Source: Chloroflexota bacterium (GTDB lineage: Bacteria > Chloroflexota > Dehalococcoidia > Lucifugimonadales > UBA3495). Taken from it: a stretch of DNA of 64,000 nt. The stretch's first letter is position 1, and each line of letters opens with the position of its first letter. The position numbers were made by a program, and so were the translations under genes. This document shows, in pieces, positions 25,760 to 34,214 of this stretch. The notes beneath the pieces were generated by a model. It saw nothing but the letters and a program-made list of their open reading frames with translations, was not told the DNA's origin and did no database searches. The stretch is from positions 123,233 through 187,232 of the forward strand of contig JAPPMU010000052.1 of NCBI GenBank assembly GCA_028873965.1, written 5' to 3'.

Positions 25760-26620
25760 ATGATTATTGGCGCTCATGTTTCCGCCGCCGGCGGCATCGG
25801 CAACGCCGTGGATCGCGCCGTCGATATCGGAGCCGAGGCTGTTCAGATTTTCGGGTCGTCCACCCGTTCCTGGCGTTTCAAAGCGCTGACCGATGGGCAG
25901 GCGGACGCCTTCCGCGAAAAGAACGCTGAAGCCGGGCTGGCCCCGCCCTTTCTGCACGCTATCTACCTGATCAATCTGGGCAACTCCAACCCTGAAAACG
26001 TCGATAAGTCCGTGACCTCGTTGGTCCAATACATGCACCTGGCCGACCAGATTGGAGCCGGCGGCGTCATCTTCCATCCCGGCAGTCACGGCGGCGCCGG
26101 CTACGAGGGCGTCTTCCGGCAGGTCGTCGACAGTATTCATCGGGTTCTGGATCAGACACCCGAAGGTCCGCTGCTGTGCTTGGAAAACATGGCTGGCATG
26201 GGTCAGCACATCGGCGCCAAGTTCAGCGAGCTGGGCGAGGTCATGCGCGCGGTGGACAGCCCTCGCCTCGGCATCTGCCTGGACACCCAGCACGCCTTCG
26301 CCGCCGGGTACGATCTAACCAACCCGGAAGGCGTTGCCGGCATGATCGGCGAATTCGACCGCGACATCGGCCTGGACCGGTTGAGCGCCGTCCACGCCAA
26401 CGATTCCAAGCGCCCCTGCGGCTCCGGGGTGGATCGCCACGACAACATCGGCGAGGGCTTGATCGGCGAGGCGGGCTTCACCAACATCATGTCCCACCCC
26501 GCCTTCGCCGACGTTCCCTTCTTCCTCGAGGTGCCCGGCTACGACAAGGACAATCGTGGCCCCGACAAGCCCAACGTTGACATCCTCAAGGAAATCCGCG
26601 CCCGCGTGTCCGCCGGCTGA
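25760..26620 (+). CDS. nfo: Endonuclease IV (apurinic/apyrimidinic)
   Basis: A 286-residue TIM-barrel base-excision enzyme that nicks DNA 5' to abasic sites. It has IGAHVSAAGGIGNAV at the start, IFHPGSHGG with a zinc-binding His, LENMAGMGQHIG, CLDTQHAFAAGYD and VHANDSKRPCGSGVDRHDNIGEG, together supplying the three-zinc cluster ligands. ATG 25760 follows an AGGA site. It overlaps the next gene by 1 base. Confidence 0.95.
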   Translation: MIIGAHVSAAGGIGNAVDRAVDIGAEAVQIFGSSTRSWRFKALTDGQADAFREKNAEAGLAPPFLHAIYLINLGNSNPENVDKSVTSLVQYMHLADQIGAGGVIFHPGSHGGAGYEGVFRQVVDSIHRVLDQTPEGPLLCLENMAGMGQHIGAKFSELGEVMRAVDSPRLGICLDTQHAFAAGYDLTNPEGVAGMIGEFDRDIGLDRLSAVHANDSKRPCGSGVDRHDNIGEGLIGEAGFTNIMSHPAFADVPFFLEVPGYDKDNRGPDKPNVDILKEIRARVSAG

Positions 26621-27009
26621 TGCCCAATGCTTCCATGAGCCCCGACGAGTTTGAAGGCCTGGTCCAGCGGGCCTACTGGGAGTTGCCCGAAAACTTCCGC
26701 GCATCCCTGGAGAACGTCGACATCTTGGTCGAGGATGTTCCGGGGCTCGAAGCCGCCGACGCCGAAGACTTGTCCGACCACGATCACGGCGACAACCTCC
26801 TCGGCCTCTACGTCGGCGTCCCCCTGATCGATCGTTACGCCGCCGATCCCATGATGCCCGACCGCATCTACATCTACCGTCTGCCCATCCTCGACATCTG
26901 CGACACCCGCGAGGACGTCGTCCGCGAGGTCCGCACCACCCTCCTTCACGAAATCGGACATTACCTCGGCCTGAGCGAACATGATCTGGACCGGCTGGGC
27001 TACGCCTGA
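26620..27009 (+). CDS. Zincin-like metallopeptidase family protein
   Basis: A 129-residue protein of the compact MMP_TTHA0227-like metallopeptidase family. LLHEIGHYLGLSEHDLDRLGY carries HExxHxxGLxxHD with three zinc ligands and the catalytic Glu. The N-terminus (SPDEFEGLVQRAYWELPENFRASLENVDILVED) is also family-typical. Substrate and role are unknown. It is coupled to nfo by a TGATG overlap. Confidence 0.85.
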   Translation: MPNASMSPDEFEGLVQRAYWELPENFRASLENVDILVEDVPGLEAADAEDLSDHDHGDNLLGLYVGVPLIDRYAADPMMPDRIYIYRLPILDICDTREDVVREVRTTLLHEIGHYLGLSEHDLDRLGYA

Positions 27010-27019
27010 CTGGCGCGGC

Positions 27020-27580
27020 ATGGGCTGGACCGACCGTCTGGCCTGGCTGATCGGCAGCGGGTTCGGCAGCGGCCTGTCGCCCCTCGCGCCCGGCACCGCC
27101 GGCGCCGCCGTTGCCGCCGGCATCTACTGCGTCCTGATGGTCCTGCTGGAATTGGCGTGGCCCTTCGCCTTCTTTCCCCGCCTGATCGCTCTGGCGGTGA
27201 TGATCTTTGGCGGCGCGGCTGTCGGCGTGTGGGCTACGGGTCGCATGTCCACCGCCGACGACCCCGACCCCGGCTCCGCCGTCTGGGACGAGTTCGTCGG
27301 CATGTGGATTTCCCTGATCCAGACCGCCTGGGCCACCTGGCACCTGCCCACCATCGTACACCCACCCTGGTGGCCCATCTGGTGGGTGGCGGTCTGCTTC
27401 TTCGCCTTCCGCGCCTTTGACACCCTGAAACCCTGGCCCTGCCGGAGACTTGAAGACCTTCACGGGGGCTGGGGCATCATGCTCGACGACATCGCCGCCG
27501 GGCTTTGGGCTCTCGCCGCAACCGCGGTGATCTTCATCGTTATCATGGCGGTGAACTTTTATTTCGCCTCGCCCACCTGA
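27020..27580 (+). CDS. pgpA: Phosphatidylglycerophosphatase A
   Basis: A 186-residue inner-membrane enzyme that removes phosphate from phosphatidylglycerol phosphate. Motifs SGLSPLAPGTAG, DPGSAVWDEFVGMW (with the catalytic acidic residues) and RAFDTLKPWPCRRLEDLHGGWGIMLDDIAAG are diagnostic. Four hydrophobic segments are seen, with a longer loop than Escherichia coli PgpA. The last 22 bases overlap the convergent ybeY gene. Confidence 0.9.
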   Translation: MGWTDRLAWLIGSGFGSGLSPLAPGTAGAAVAAGIYCVLMVLLELAWPFAFFPRLIALAVMIFGGAAVGVWATGRMSTADDPDPGSAVWDEFVGMWISLIQTAWATWHLPTIVHPPWWPIWWVAVCFFAFRAFDTLKPWPCRRLEDLHGGWGIMLDDIAAGLWALAATAVIFIVIMAVNFYFASPT

Positions 27581-28122
27581 TCCTCGGCCTCGCCGAACAC
27601 TCTCGCCAGCGCGGCCCGCTCCATATCCTGCATCTCCGACCGCTCTGCGTCTTCATAATGGTCATGGCCCAGCAGGTGCAGCGCGCCGTGCACGATGAGC
27701 AACGCCAACTCCCGCGCTAACGGTACGCCCTGGCTCTCCGCCTGCCGCCCGGCCTGCGGAACCGAAACGATGATCTCCCCCAGCGGCGGCGGCTCGTCCT
27801 CCGGCAGTGGCCAACTCGGAGGCGCGTCGTCACCCGACCGCGGCCCATCGTCATCCCCTTCCCAGTGCCCCCAGTGCTCGAAGGAAAACGACAGCACGTC
27901 CGTCGTCCTGTCCACTCCCCGGTACTCCCGGTTCAACTGCCGCACCGTCTCGTCATCCGTCAGCAGCAGGCTGATTTGCCCGTAGGTATCCGCCGGAAGC
28001 GAACCGGCCAGCCCATGCCGAACCGCCGCCTCCAACCACCTTTCGTCGCCAACGTCGGCGCACTCTTCCGGCCAGTCGATCTGCACCGCTACGGCAATAT
28101 TGGGGAGCATCCTGTCCATCAC
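27559..28122 (-). CDS. ybeY: Endoribonuclease YbeY
   Basis: A 187-residue single-strand-specific RNase that matures the 16S rRNA 3' end and helps ribosome quality control. The zinc motif is HGALHLLGHDHYEDAE (HGxLHLxGxDH). SLLLTDDETVRQLNREYRGVDRTTDVLSF is the conserved central stretch. An insertion of about 25 acidic/Pro residues (GDDDGPRSGDDAPPS) follows it. ATG 28122 or ATG 28119 may be used. It converges on and overlaps pgpA. Confidence 0.92.
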   Translation of the reverse strand: MMDRMLPNIAVAVQIDWPEECADVGDERWLEAAVRHGLAGSLPADTYGQISLLLTDDETVRQLNREYRGVDRTTDVLSFSFEHWGHWEGDDDGPRSGDDAPPSWPLPEDEPPPLGEIIVSVPQAGRQAESQGVPLARELALLIVHGALHLLGHDHYEDAERSEMQDMERAALARVFGEAEDQVGEAK

Positions 28123-28190
28123 ACCAAAATTATCGCCTCAATGGCCCCGTGATACAATTGCATCTATAGCTTCGGACGCAGGACGACGCA

Positions 28191-28664
28191 ATGAGCGATG
28201 AGCAGTTTACCCCCAACTCGGACCCCGGCGACGACCGCTGGGCCGACTACGCCCTGCCGGAAGAGGGCGTCGCCGACCTCGCTGATCGGTTGGTGGAGTT
28301 CCTCCCGGAACACGAAGAAAATGATCCACCGCTCATCATCGGCCAGGTGCTGGACGATTTCATCGACCAGTCCGGCGCCATGCCCGAAAACCTGCGCGAG
28401 GAAGACGCGCACGCGGTGATCTGCCAGATGCAGATGGCGGTCACCCTGGCTTACCAGTTGGGCCGCCTCGAGTCCCGGTCCCCGGAAATGGTGCGCCGGT
28501 TCATCCTCGAGGCCATCGAAAAGTGGGAGGCCAAACCCCTCTCCGATTCCTTGGATTTTGTCGAAACCGATTTTCGCAAGCCCAAGGAATTGGTGCTGCC
28601 CCGCCTGCGCCGCTGGTGGCAGGAAAACCTCGCCGCCGAAGACTATTACTGGGACGAAGACTAG
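28191..28664 (+). CDS. Acidic hypothetical protein
   Basis: A 157-residue acidic cytosolic protein with no family I can name. It looks helical, with QVLDDFIDQSGAMPENLREEDAHAVICQMQMAVTLAYQLG at the centre and WWQENLAAEDYYWDED at the end. An extended -10 box, TGA-TACAAT at 28150-28158, lies 32 bases before the ATG, so it has its own promoter divergent from ybeY. No homology-based role can be given. Confidence 0.6.
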   Translation: MSDEQFTPNSDPGDDRWADYALPEEGVADLADRLVEFLPEHEENDPPLIIGQVLDDFIDQSGAMPENLREEDAHAVICQMQMAVTLAYQLGRLESRSPEMVRRFILEAIEKWEAKPLSDSLDFVETDFRKPKELVLPRLRRWWQENLAAEDYYWDED

Positions 28665-28760
28665 GCTCACACGCTTGGCTTCTGCGGCGTAACGCGCCGA
28701 CCATCCGCGCGCGGCCGGAGCCTGCCAGCGCCCCGGCGTTGATTGGAGGGAACCTATCCG

Positions 28761-29939
28761 ATGACCACCGCCACTTATGACCTGGTGCTGTCGGGCGGCA
28801 ACCTGCTCGACCCGGCCCAGGGCATCAACGACGAACCTCGCGACATAGCGTTCAAGGACGGCAAGGTCGCCGCCGTCGCCGACCAAATCGACCCGGCCGC
28901 CGCGACGCAGACCATCGATGCCAGCGGCAAATTGATCACCCCAGGCCTCATCGATCTCCATGGGCACTTCTACCACGGCGGCAGCGGCACTGCCGTACAT
29001 GCCGACCAGACCTGCCTCGGCAGCGGGGTCACCACTGGTGTAGACGCTGGATCCGCCGGTTTTCTCAACTACGGCGCCATGCGCGACTACGTGTTTTCGG
29101 CGCACCGCACCCGCCTGCTCGCGTTTCTGCACATCGGAGCCGTGGGTCTGGCCGCCAATGGTGTGTTGGGCGGCGGCCTCCATGACATGCGCATCATCGA
29201 CGTGGACCAGACGGTCCAGGCCATCAAGGAAAACCCCGGTTTCATCTTCGGCGTCAAAGTCCGCATGCACCATAATGCCGTCGCACGTTGGAACGCCCAT
29301 GAGGCCATGGCCCGCGCCCGCGAAGCGGCATCAGAGGCCGGAGTGCGCCTCATGGTGCACGTCAGCGGCACACCCATACCTCTGCCCGACGTGCTGGAGC
29401 ACCTCGGCCCCGGCGACATCTCCACCCATGCCTTCAACGGTCTTCCTGACAACATCCTTGACGCGGCCGGCAAGGTTCGACCTGAAGTTCGCGGGGCCGT
29501 CGACCGTGGGGTCATAATGGACGTCGCCCACGCGGGCGTCCATTGCGACGTGGAGGTCGTGAAGGCCGCCATGGATCAGGGCGTCGTCCCCGACACCATC
29601 AGCACCGACGTCCACATTGCGCCGCCGGGCCGCGTCGTTTACCTGATGAACGATCTGGTCAGCAAGTTCCACGCCCTGGGCATGCCCCTGGCCGACGCCG
29701 TCGCCGCCGGCACCAGCCGCCCTGCCGAGATCCTGGGCCTGCAGGACAGCATCGGCTCCCTGGTCGTCGGTATGGAGGGAGACGCCGCGATTTGGGATAA
29801 GCGCCAGGGACGGTTCGTTTGGCACGATATGGCCGGCCACAACGTCGACGGCGCCATCCGCCTCGACACTTTCGCTACCATCAAGGGAGGCCTGACCGCC
29901 TGGCGGGAGGGACACCTGGTCGAGATGGGTAACTGCTGA
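28761..29939 (+). CDS. Amidohydrolase/deacetylase family metallohydrolase
   Basis: A 392-residue amidohydrolase-superfamily enzyme with the N-terminal small beta domain (YDLVLSGGNLLDPAQGINDEPRDIAFKDGKVAAV). LIDLHGHFYHGG holds the HxH metal pair, GVKVRMHHNAV likely the carboxylated Lys, and ISTDVHI the catalytic Asp. It most resembles the N-acyl-amino-acid/selenaminoacid deacetylase-like group rather than dihydroorotase. It probably cleaves an amide or cyclic imide. The GGAGGG at 28745-28750 favours ATG 28761. Confidence 0.85.
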   Translation: MTTATYDLVLSGGNLLDPAQGINDEPRDIAFKDGKVAAVADQIDPAAATQTIDASGKLITPGLIDLHGHFYHGGSGTAVHADQTCLGSGVTTGVDAGSAGFLNYGAMRDYVFSAHRTRLLAFLHIGAVGLAANGVLGGGLHDMRIIDVDQTVQAIKENPGFIFGVKVRMHHNAVARWNAHEAMARAREAASEAGVRLMVHVSGTPIPLPDVLEHLGPGDISTHAFNGLPDNILDAAGKVRPEVRGAVDRGVIMDVAHAGVHCDVEVVKAAMDQGVVPDTISTDVHIAPPGRVVYLMNDLVSKFHALGMPLADAVAAGTSRPAEILGLQDSIGSLVVGMEGDAAIWDKRQGRFVWHDMAGHNVDGAIRLDTFATIKGGLTAWREGHLVEMGNC

Positions 29940-30224
29940 TCACGTTACCCAACGGAATCGCGGCTGCGAAAATGCGCTAGAATATGAGCGCTAGCAGACC
30001 CGAGCACGGTGATGACCCCGGATGGGGATCCATCCTCGGATTGCCAGTTCCGCTCCGGCGTATCCGATGGCACTTTTGGAGTTTCAGCGCTTGTATAACT
30101 GCCGCCAGCGGTTTCAACATCGCCGCTCGCTGGGCCGCTATGGCTGATGAATCCCCCGAGAGGCAACTGCAATGGCACCAGATACCGCCCCTGTTCACAA
30201 TTGACATCATTCCCACCGCAATTT

Positions 30225-30697
30225 TCTGCGGAATTTTCAGCCCCATCGGAGTGGAGACAATAGCCATGGTCATCGCCGCGTATTACAGTCGCCGCAAGCG
30301 CCGCGAAAACCTCGCTGCCGGGCGCACCGAGGGGCTTGAAGAGGCGAATGCGGTGTGGCGCGAATGGAACCGGCGCCGTATGGCCGCAGAAAAGGCCGGC
30401 CAGCTTTTTGAAGAACCCCCTCCTGATTTCGACAACGGAGCATCCGAGCAATAATCTGCCCAGAAGGTTCATCTGCGGAATTTTCAGCCCCATCGGAGTG
30501 GAGACAATAGCCATGGTCATCGCCGCGTATTACAGTCGCCGCAAGCGCCGCGAAAACCTCGCTGCCGGGCGCGCCGAAGGGCGCACCGAGGGGCTTGAAG
30601 AGGCGAATGCGGTGTGGCGCGAATGGAACCGCCGCCGCATGGCCGCAGAAAAGGCCGGCCAGCTTTTTGATGAGCTCCCTCCTGATTTTGACAACGG
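30225..30697 (+). repeat. Tandem duplication of a mini-gene with its ribosome site
   Basis: The 214-base segment 30225-30438 is repeated at 30472-30697 with a 12-base insertion and a few substitutions; the spacer is 33 bases. The duplicated unit begins 41 bases before the start codon and so includes the GGAGTGGAGA ribosome site. The insertion duplicates part of the GCGCACCGAGGGG-like codons and adds four residues. Confidence 0.85.
30266..30454 (+). CDS. Mini-gene copy 1: small basic helical protein with one N-terminal hydrophobic stretch
   Basis: A 62-residue protein: MVIAAYYSRRKRREN, then a Gly/Glu/Arg linker, then EANAVWREWNRRRMAAEKAGQLFEEPPPDF. I recall similar WREWNRRR...EPPPDF tails in small proteins of environmental bacteria, but know of no function. 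ATG 30266 follows GGAGTGGAGA. A longer frame from 29984 exists, but its first 94 residues look random, and the duplicated copy supports the shorter start. The 29940-30224 stretch holds nothing else I can support. Confidence 0.55.
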   Translation: MVIAAYYSRRKRRENLAAGRTEGLEEANAVWREWNRRRMAAEKAGQLFEEPPPDFDNGASEQ

Positions 30698-30713
30698 CGT
30701 CTCAGAGCGGTGA
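30513..30713 (+). CDS. Mini-gene copy 2
   Basis: A 66-residue tandem copy of the protein at 30266, with four extra residues in the linker (GRAEGRTEG in place of GRTEG) and small changes at the end (QLFDELPPDFDNG). Translation-level conservation is high, so both copies may be expressed, or the duplication is very recent. Function unknown. Confidence 0.55.
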   Translation: MVIAAYYSRRKRRENLAAGRAEGRTEGLEEANAVWREWNRRRMAAEKAGQLFDELPPDFDNGVSER

Positions 30714-30821
30714 AACGCCGAGTACTTTCTTATCGGCTTGATAAACGCCAAATATCCTTGATGCCAGTGGCGAACCCGGCTTTGGCCTCGTTCAAAGCCG
30801 GCGATGCGGTGAGGACACAGC

Positions 30822-31715
30822 ATGCGTATTGGTGAATTTGACATCGCCGAACCGGTACCGGAACTGCGCGAGCCGCACATGCTGGCCGTACTCCGGCCGT
30901 GGATCGACGTGGGAAACGTGGGCAGCCTGGCCCTCGGCAGGATCGAGCGCCATCTGCGCAGCCAGGAACTCGGCCGCCTGTATCGCCCCGGCCGCTACTA
31001 CGATTTCACCCGCTACCGCCCGCGCTCCTATCTCGTCAACGGCCGCCGCGAGGTCACGGTTCCCAATACCATCATCCGGTACGCCAACCCGGAGGACGGT
31101 CCGCACCTGCTGACCGCGCATCTCCTGGAACCGCACCTCTATGGCGAAGACTACTCCGACGCCCTGCTGGAGATCATCAACCACTTCGGCGTCAAGCAGT
31201 ACGCCCTCGTCGGCGGTATGTACGACATGGTCCCGCACACCCGCCCGCTGGTGGTTTCCGGCTTGGGCACCGGTGAGAACGTGGAACGGGACTACCGTAT
31301 CGCCAACGCTCGCGCCAGCAGCTACGAGGGACCCACCACCATCACCTACACCGTCAGCCAAACCGCCGCGGAGACGGGCGTGGAGACCCGGGCCTTCGTC
31401 GTCCACCTGCCTCAATACCTGAACCTGGACGACGACCACCAGGGCGCGGCCCGTATGATGGACCTGCTCTGCCGCCTGTACAACCTGCCGGACTACATCG
31501 CCCAGACCGAACGCGGCCAGAAGCAATATGACGAGCTTGGCCCTAACGACGGGCAAATCCCCAGCGGCGACACGCTCGCTCGCATCGAGGAAATGTACGA
31601 CAACGAGTACGGCGAAGCCGAACCGACCGAGCCCACCACCCCGCTGCCGTCCAGCATCGAAGAATTCCTCCAAGGCTTGGGCGCGGATCTGGGCGATGAC
31701 GAAGAAACTCGTTAG
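30822..31715 (+). CDS. PAC2 family protein
   Basis: A 297-residue protein. The core (MLAVLRPWIDVGNVGSLALGRIERHL to YALVGGMYDMVPHTRPLVVSGLG) is the PAC2 fold named after the eukaryotic proteasome-assembly chaperone; bacterial members are of unknown role. The Asn/Gly loop and GGMYDMVPHTR segment are family-like. The last 60 residues are acidic and probably disordered. It ends 31 bases before the M20 peptidase, so cotranscription is likely. Confidence 0.8.
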   Translation: MRIGEFDIAEPVPELREPHMLAVLRPWIDVGNVGSLALGRIERHLRSQELGRLYRPGRYYDFTRYRPRSYLVNGRREVTVPNTIIRYANPEDGPHLLTAHLLEPHLYGEDYSDALLEIINHFGVKQYALVGGMYDMVPHTRPLVVSGLGTGENVERDYRIANARASSYEGPTTITYTVSQTAAETGVETRAFVVHLPQYLNLDDDHQGAARMMDLLCRLYNLPDYIAQTERGQKQYDELGPNDGQIPSGDTLARIEEMYDNEYGEAEPTEPTTPLPSSIEEFLQGLGADLGDDEETR

Positions 31716-31746
31716 ACCCGCCTCCTCTGTCGGTACCGGCTGACCG

Positions 31747-33078
31747 ATGGTTTCCGCTTCTCGCTCCACGCAGGTCCGGCCGCCCGTAGCTGAGCTTCTT
31801 CAAAAGCTCATCCGCTTCGACACCACCAATCCTCCCGGCAACGAGAGCGACTGCGCCGCCTATTGCCGCGACGTCCTCGCCGACGCCGGCATCACTGCCG
31901 ACCTCCTCGGCGAAGATCCCGACCGCCTCAACGTGGTCAGCCGCCTGCCCGGCCGAGGCGACGCCTCGCCTTTGCTCCTCTACGGCCACATCGACGTGGT
32001 TCCCACCGTCGCCCAGCCGTGGGACGTCCCGCCCTTTGAGGGCCGCTTGCAGGATGATTACGTCTGGGGACGCGGCGCGCTGGACATGAAAGGCGGCGTC
32101 GCCATGATGATGGACGCCTTCATCCGAGCTCACCAGGAGGATGCGAGCCTCCCCGGCGACGTGATCCTGGCGCTGGTCAGCGACGAGGAGGCCGGCGGCA
32201 ACACCGGCGCCGCCTGGCTGGCGCGATCCCACCCCGAGATGTTCGACGGTGTGCGCTACGCTGTCGGCGAGTTCGGCGGCTTCAGCAAGACCTACCGAGG
32301 CCGCAAGTTCTACATGGTGCAGGTCGCTGAGAAGCAGGGCTGCCTGGTCCAGGCCGTCGCCCGCGGGCCCGGCGGACACGGTTCCCTGGTGCACCATGAC
32401 ACCGCGCCCACGCGCATGTCCCGGTTCCTGGTCGAGCTTGACCGCACTCCCCTGCCCTTCCACGTCCATCCGGTCACGCGCATGATGATCGAGGCCATGA
32501 GCGGTAGCCTGCCGATGCCGGACTGCGCCTTTCTGAAACTGCTGCTCAACCCCGCGTTCACCGGCCGTATGTTGCGACGCATGGGAACCGCCGGCCAGGA
32601 GCTGGAGCCGCTGTTCCGGCATACCGCCAACGCCACCGTCATCGCCGGCGGCGAAAAAACTAACGTCATCCCCAGCGAGGTGACGGTCACCCTGGATTGC
32701 CGGATGCTCCCCGGCTATGACGCCGAGGATCTGCTTGGCGAGTTGCAGCATATCGCCGGCCCCGATATCGAGCTCCAGGCCATTCGCTTCGAGCCCAAGC
32801 CTTGGGTCCTGAACATGGGCCTCTTCGACACCCTTTCCGACATCATCCGGGAGCAGGACCCCGAGGGCGTCTCCGTTCCCATGCTCATGCCCGCCAGTAC
32901 CGACGGCCGCCATTTCGCCGCGCTGGGTATCCAGACCTACGGCTGGATGCCCATGAACCTGCCCGCCGATTTCGACTTCCTCAAGACCATTCACGCCGCC
33001 AACGAGCGCGTGCCGGTCTCCGCGTTGCAGTTCGGCTCCGAAGCCCTCTACCAGTTGCTGCAACGGTTTCACGACTGA
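31747..33078 (+). CDS. M20 family metallopeptidase (ArgE/DapE-like)
   Basis: A 443-residue zinc hydrolase. LLYGHIDVVPTVAQPWDVPPF carries the first metal His, VWGRGALDMKGGVAMM the bridging Asp, and LVSDEEAGGNTGA the catalytic Glu pair. The lid domain spans about residues 195-330. Family members deacylate amino acids or cleave dipeptides; the precise substrate cannot be told. No signal peptide is seen, so it is cytosolic. It converges with the membrane protein that follows. Confidence 0.9.
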   Translation: MVSASRSTQVRPPVAELLQKLIRFDTTNPPGNESDCAAYCRDVLADAGITADLLGEDPDRLNVVSRLPGRGDASPLLLYGHIDVVPTVAQPWDVPPFEGRLQDDYVWGRGALDMKGGVAMMMDAFIRAHQEDASLPGDVILALVSDEEAGGNTGAAWLARSHPEMFDGVRYAVGEFGGFSKTYRGRKFYMVQVAEKQGCLVQAVARGPGGHGSLVHHDTAPTRMSRFLVELDRTPLPFHVHPVTRMMIEAMSGSLPMPDCAFLKLLLNPAFTGRMLRRMGTAGQELEPLFRHTANATVIAGGEKTNVIPSEVTVTLDCRMLPGYDAEDLLGELQHIAGPDIELQAIRFEPKPWVLNMGLFDTLSDIIREQDPEGVSVPMLMPASTDGRHFAALGIQTYGWMPMNLPADFDFLKTIHAANERVPVSALQFGSEALYQLLQRFHD

Positions 33079-33132
33079 CGGTGGTTCCGAGTGAAGACGA
33101 CGTTATTGGTTGCCTCACCACGTCTTGGCATA

Positions 33133-33972
33133 TCACATTGTCCGCCAGCTACGGATTGCAATAGAGGCAGTGTAGACGAATGTTCCGAAACCGACGATCA
33201 AGCCCGCTGCGACGGCGGCCAATATCGACACCGCGCCCCATGTCGCTGGCAAGTTACATCCAACTGATATAAAAGCGGCAGGTACCAAAGCGACAAAAGA
33301 AGCAATTGACGCTGCCATCACTCCGGCCAATACGGGCGCAACAAAAATCCGTACCACGTTGTGGGAGCTGAACGCCGGTCCCATGAGCAATGCACCTGTG
33401 ACTATGCCGGCAGCGATCAATATGGTCGAAATCTCAACTTGGCTGTTGCTCTCGGCAAGAGCTTGGTCCGCTTCAATATACGCTCCAGTAATCGATATGA
33501 CTGCCCCAGCCCCGGCCAGGATGGTCTTTAGGTTTAGTTTTGGGGATATTGACGCAGCCGCCGTAATGCCGATGCCAGCGAATGCCAGTAGTTTTGTACG
33601 TGATCCCGATAGATCCTCATCTGTTATCGCCAAGTATGCTACCAGAACCATTATCAGGGCCAAGGCAATCTGCACGAACGGGACTATCCCTATGTACGCT
33701 TCATATGGTTTGGTATCGGATCGATCAATGCTATCGTCTCTGTCAGTGCCTGTATTCTGGCGTGTTCTGCGGGCCTGGAAACTGACGACCGTTGCCAGAG
33801 CAGCCACTATGCCAGCCGTCGTAAGTCCGGCTGTTACACCGCTCCTCAAGTCGCACCAATACGTTGGCCACCACGTTAGTGCTAGTATGGTTGCGCTACC
33901 AGTAAAAGCAGCCACGTTGGCTGTGCTTGGGTACTGGCGCGCCTTTTGATAGCCGAGGTACGCGAAGCACAC
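33133..33972 (-). CDS. Multi-pass membrane protein, probably truncated by an upstream TAG
   Basis: A 279-residue frame with about eight hydrophobic segments and no family I recognise. The listed start is a GTG inside what looks like a membrane helix (ATVCFAYLGYQ), with no ribosome site. The same frame continues upstream through SIPGWLFATFFTVLATV to a TAG at 34048-34050, and beyond the TAG to ATG 34173. Base composition and use of rarer codons differ from its neighbours, suggesting acquired DNA. It is probably the remainder of a 346-residue protein, or is translated by readthrough. Confidence 0.5.
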   Translation of the reverse strand: MCFAYLGYQKARQYPSTANVAAFTGSATILALTWWPTYWCDLRSGVTAGLTTAGIVAALATVVSFQARRTRQNTGTDRDDSIDRSDTKPYEAYIGIVPFVQIALALIMVLVAYLAITDEDLSGSRTKLLAFAGIGITAAASISPKLNLKTILAGAGAVISITGAYIEADQALAESNSQVEISTILIAAGIVTGALLMGPAFSSHNVVRIFVAPVLAGVMAASIASFVALVPAAFISVGCNLPATWGAVSILAAVAAGLIVGFGTFVYTASIAIRSWRTM

Positions 33973-34047
33973 GGTTGCGAGTACTGTAAAGAATGTCGCA
34001 AATAGCCAGCCGGGGATCGAGACGCCCCAACCAACGCCCGGCGACTT

Positions 34048-34173
34048 CTAGGTCCCTCCCACCTCCATCGCGTAATAGGCAATGAGCGCAGCGACGGTAC
34101 CAGCCACCGCTGGTGGCAGTATCATGGCGACAGGCTTGTTTGCCCGTTCGAGAAAAGCCAGGGAATTTTTCAT
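34048..34173 (-). pseudogene. N-terminal fragment of the broken membrane protein
   Basis: ATG 34173 opens a 41-codon frame (starting MKNSLAFLERANKPV, then a helix AMILPPAVAGTVAALIAYYAM) that ends at TAG 34048 in the same frame as the 33133-33972 gene. Joined, the two give one continuous polytopic protein. A nonsense mutation or a sequencing error best explains this. Confidence 0.5.
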
Positions 34174-34214
34174 GTAGGAGTAGGTCTTGGAGCGCATATG
34201 AGAGGATTGTTTCC

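Noticed and set aside
29984-30454. 156-residue frame covering mini-gene copy 1
   Set aside because: Its first 94 residues look non-biological. The duplicated copy shares only the part from 41 bases before ATG 30266, with its ribosome site, so the shorter gene is preferred.
34048-34050. TAG as a pyrrolysine codon
   Set aside because: Nothing in the window supports Pyl decoding; a nonsense mutation or error is far simpler.
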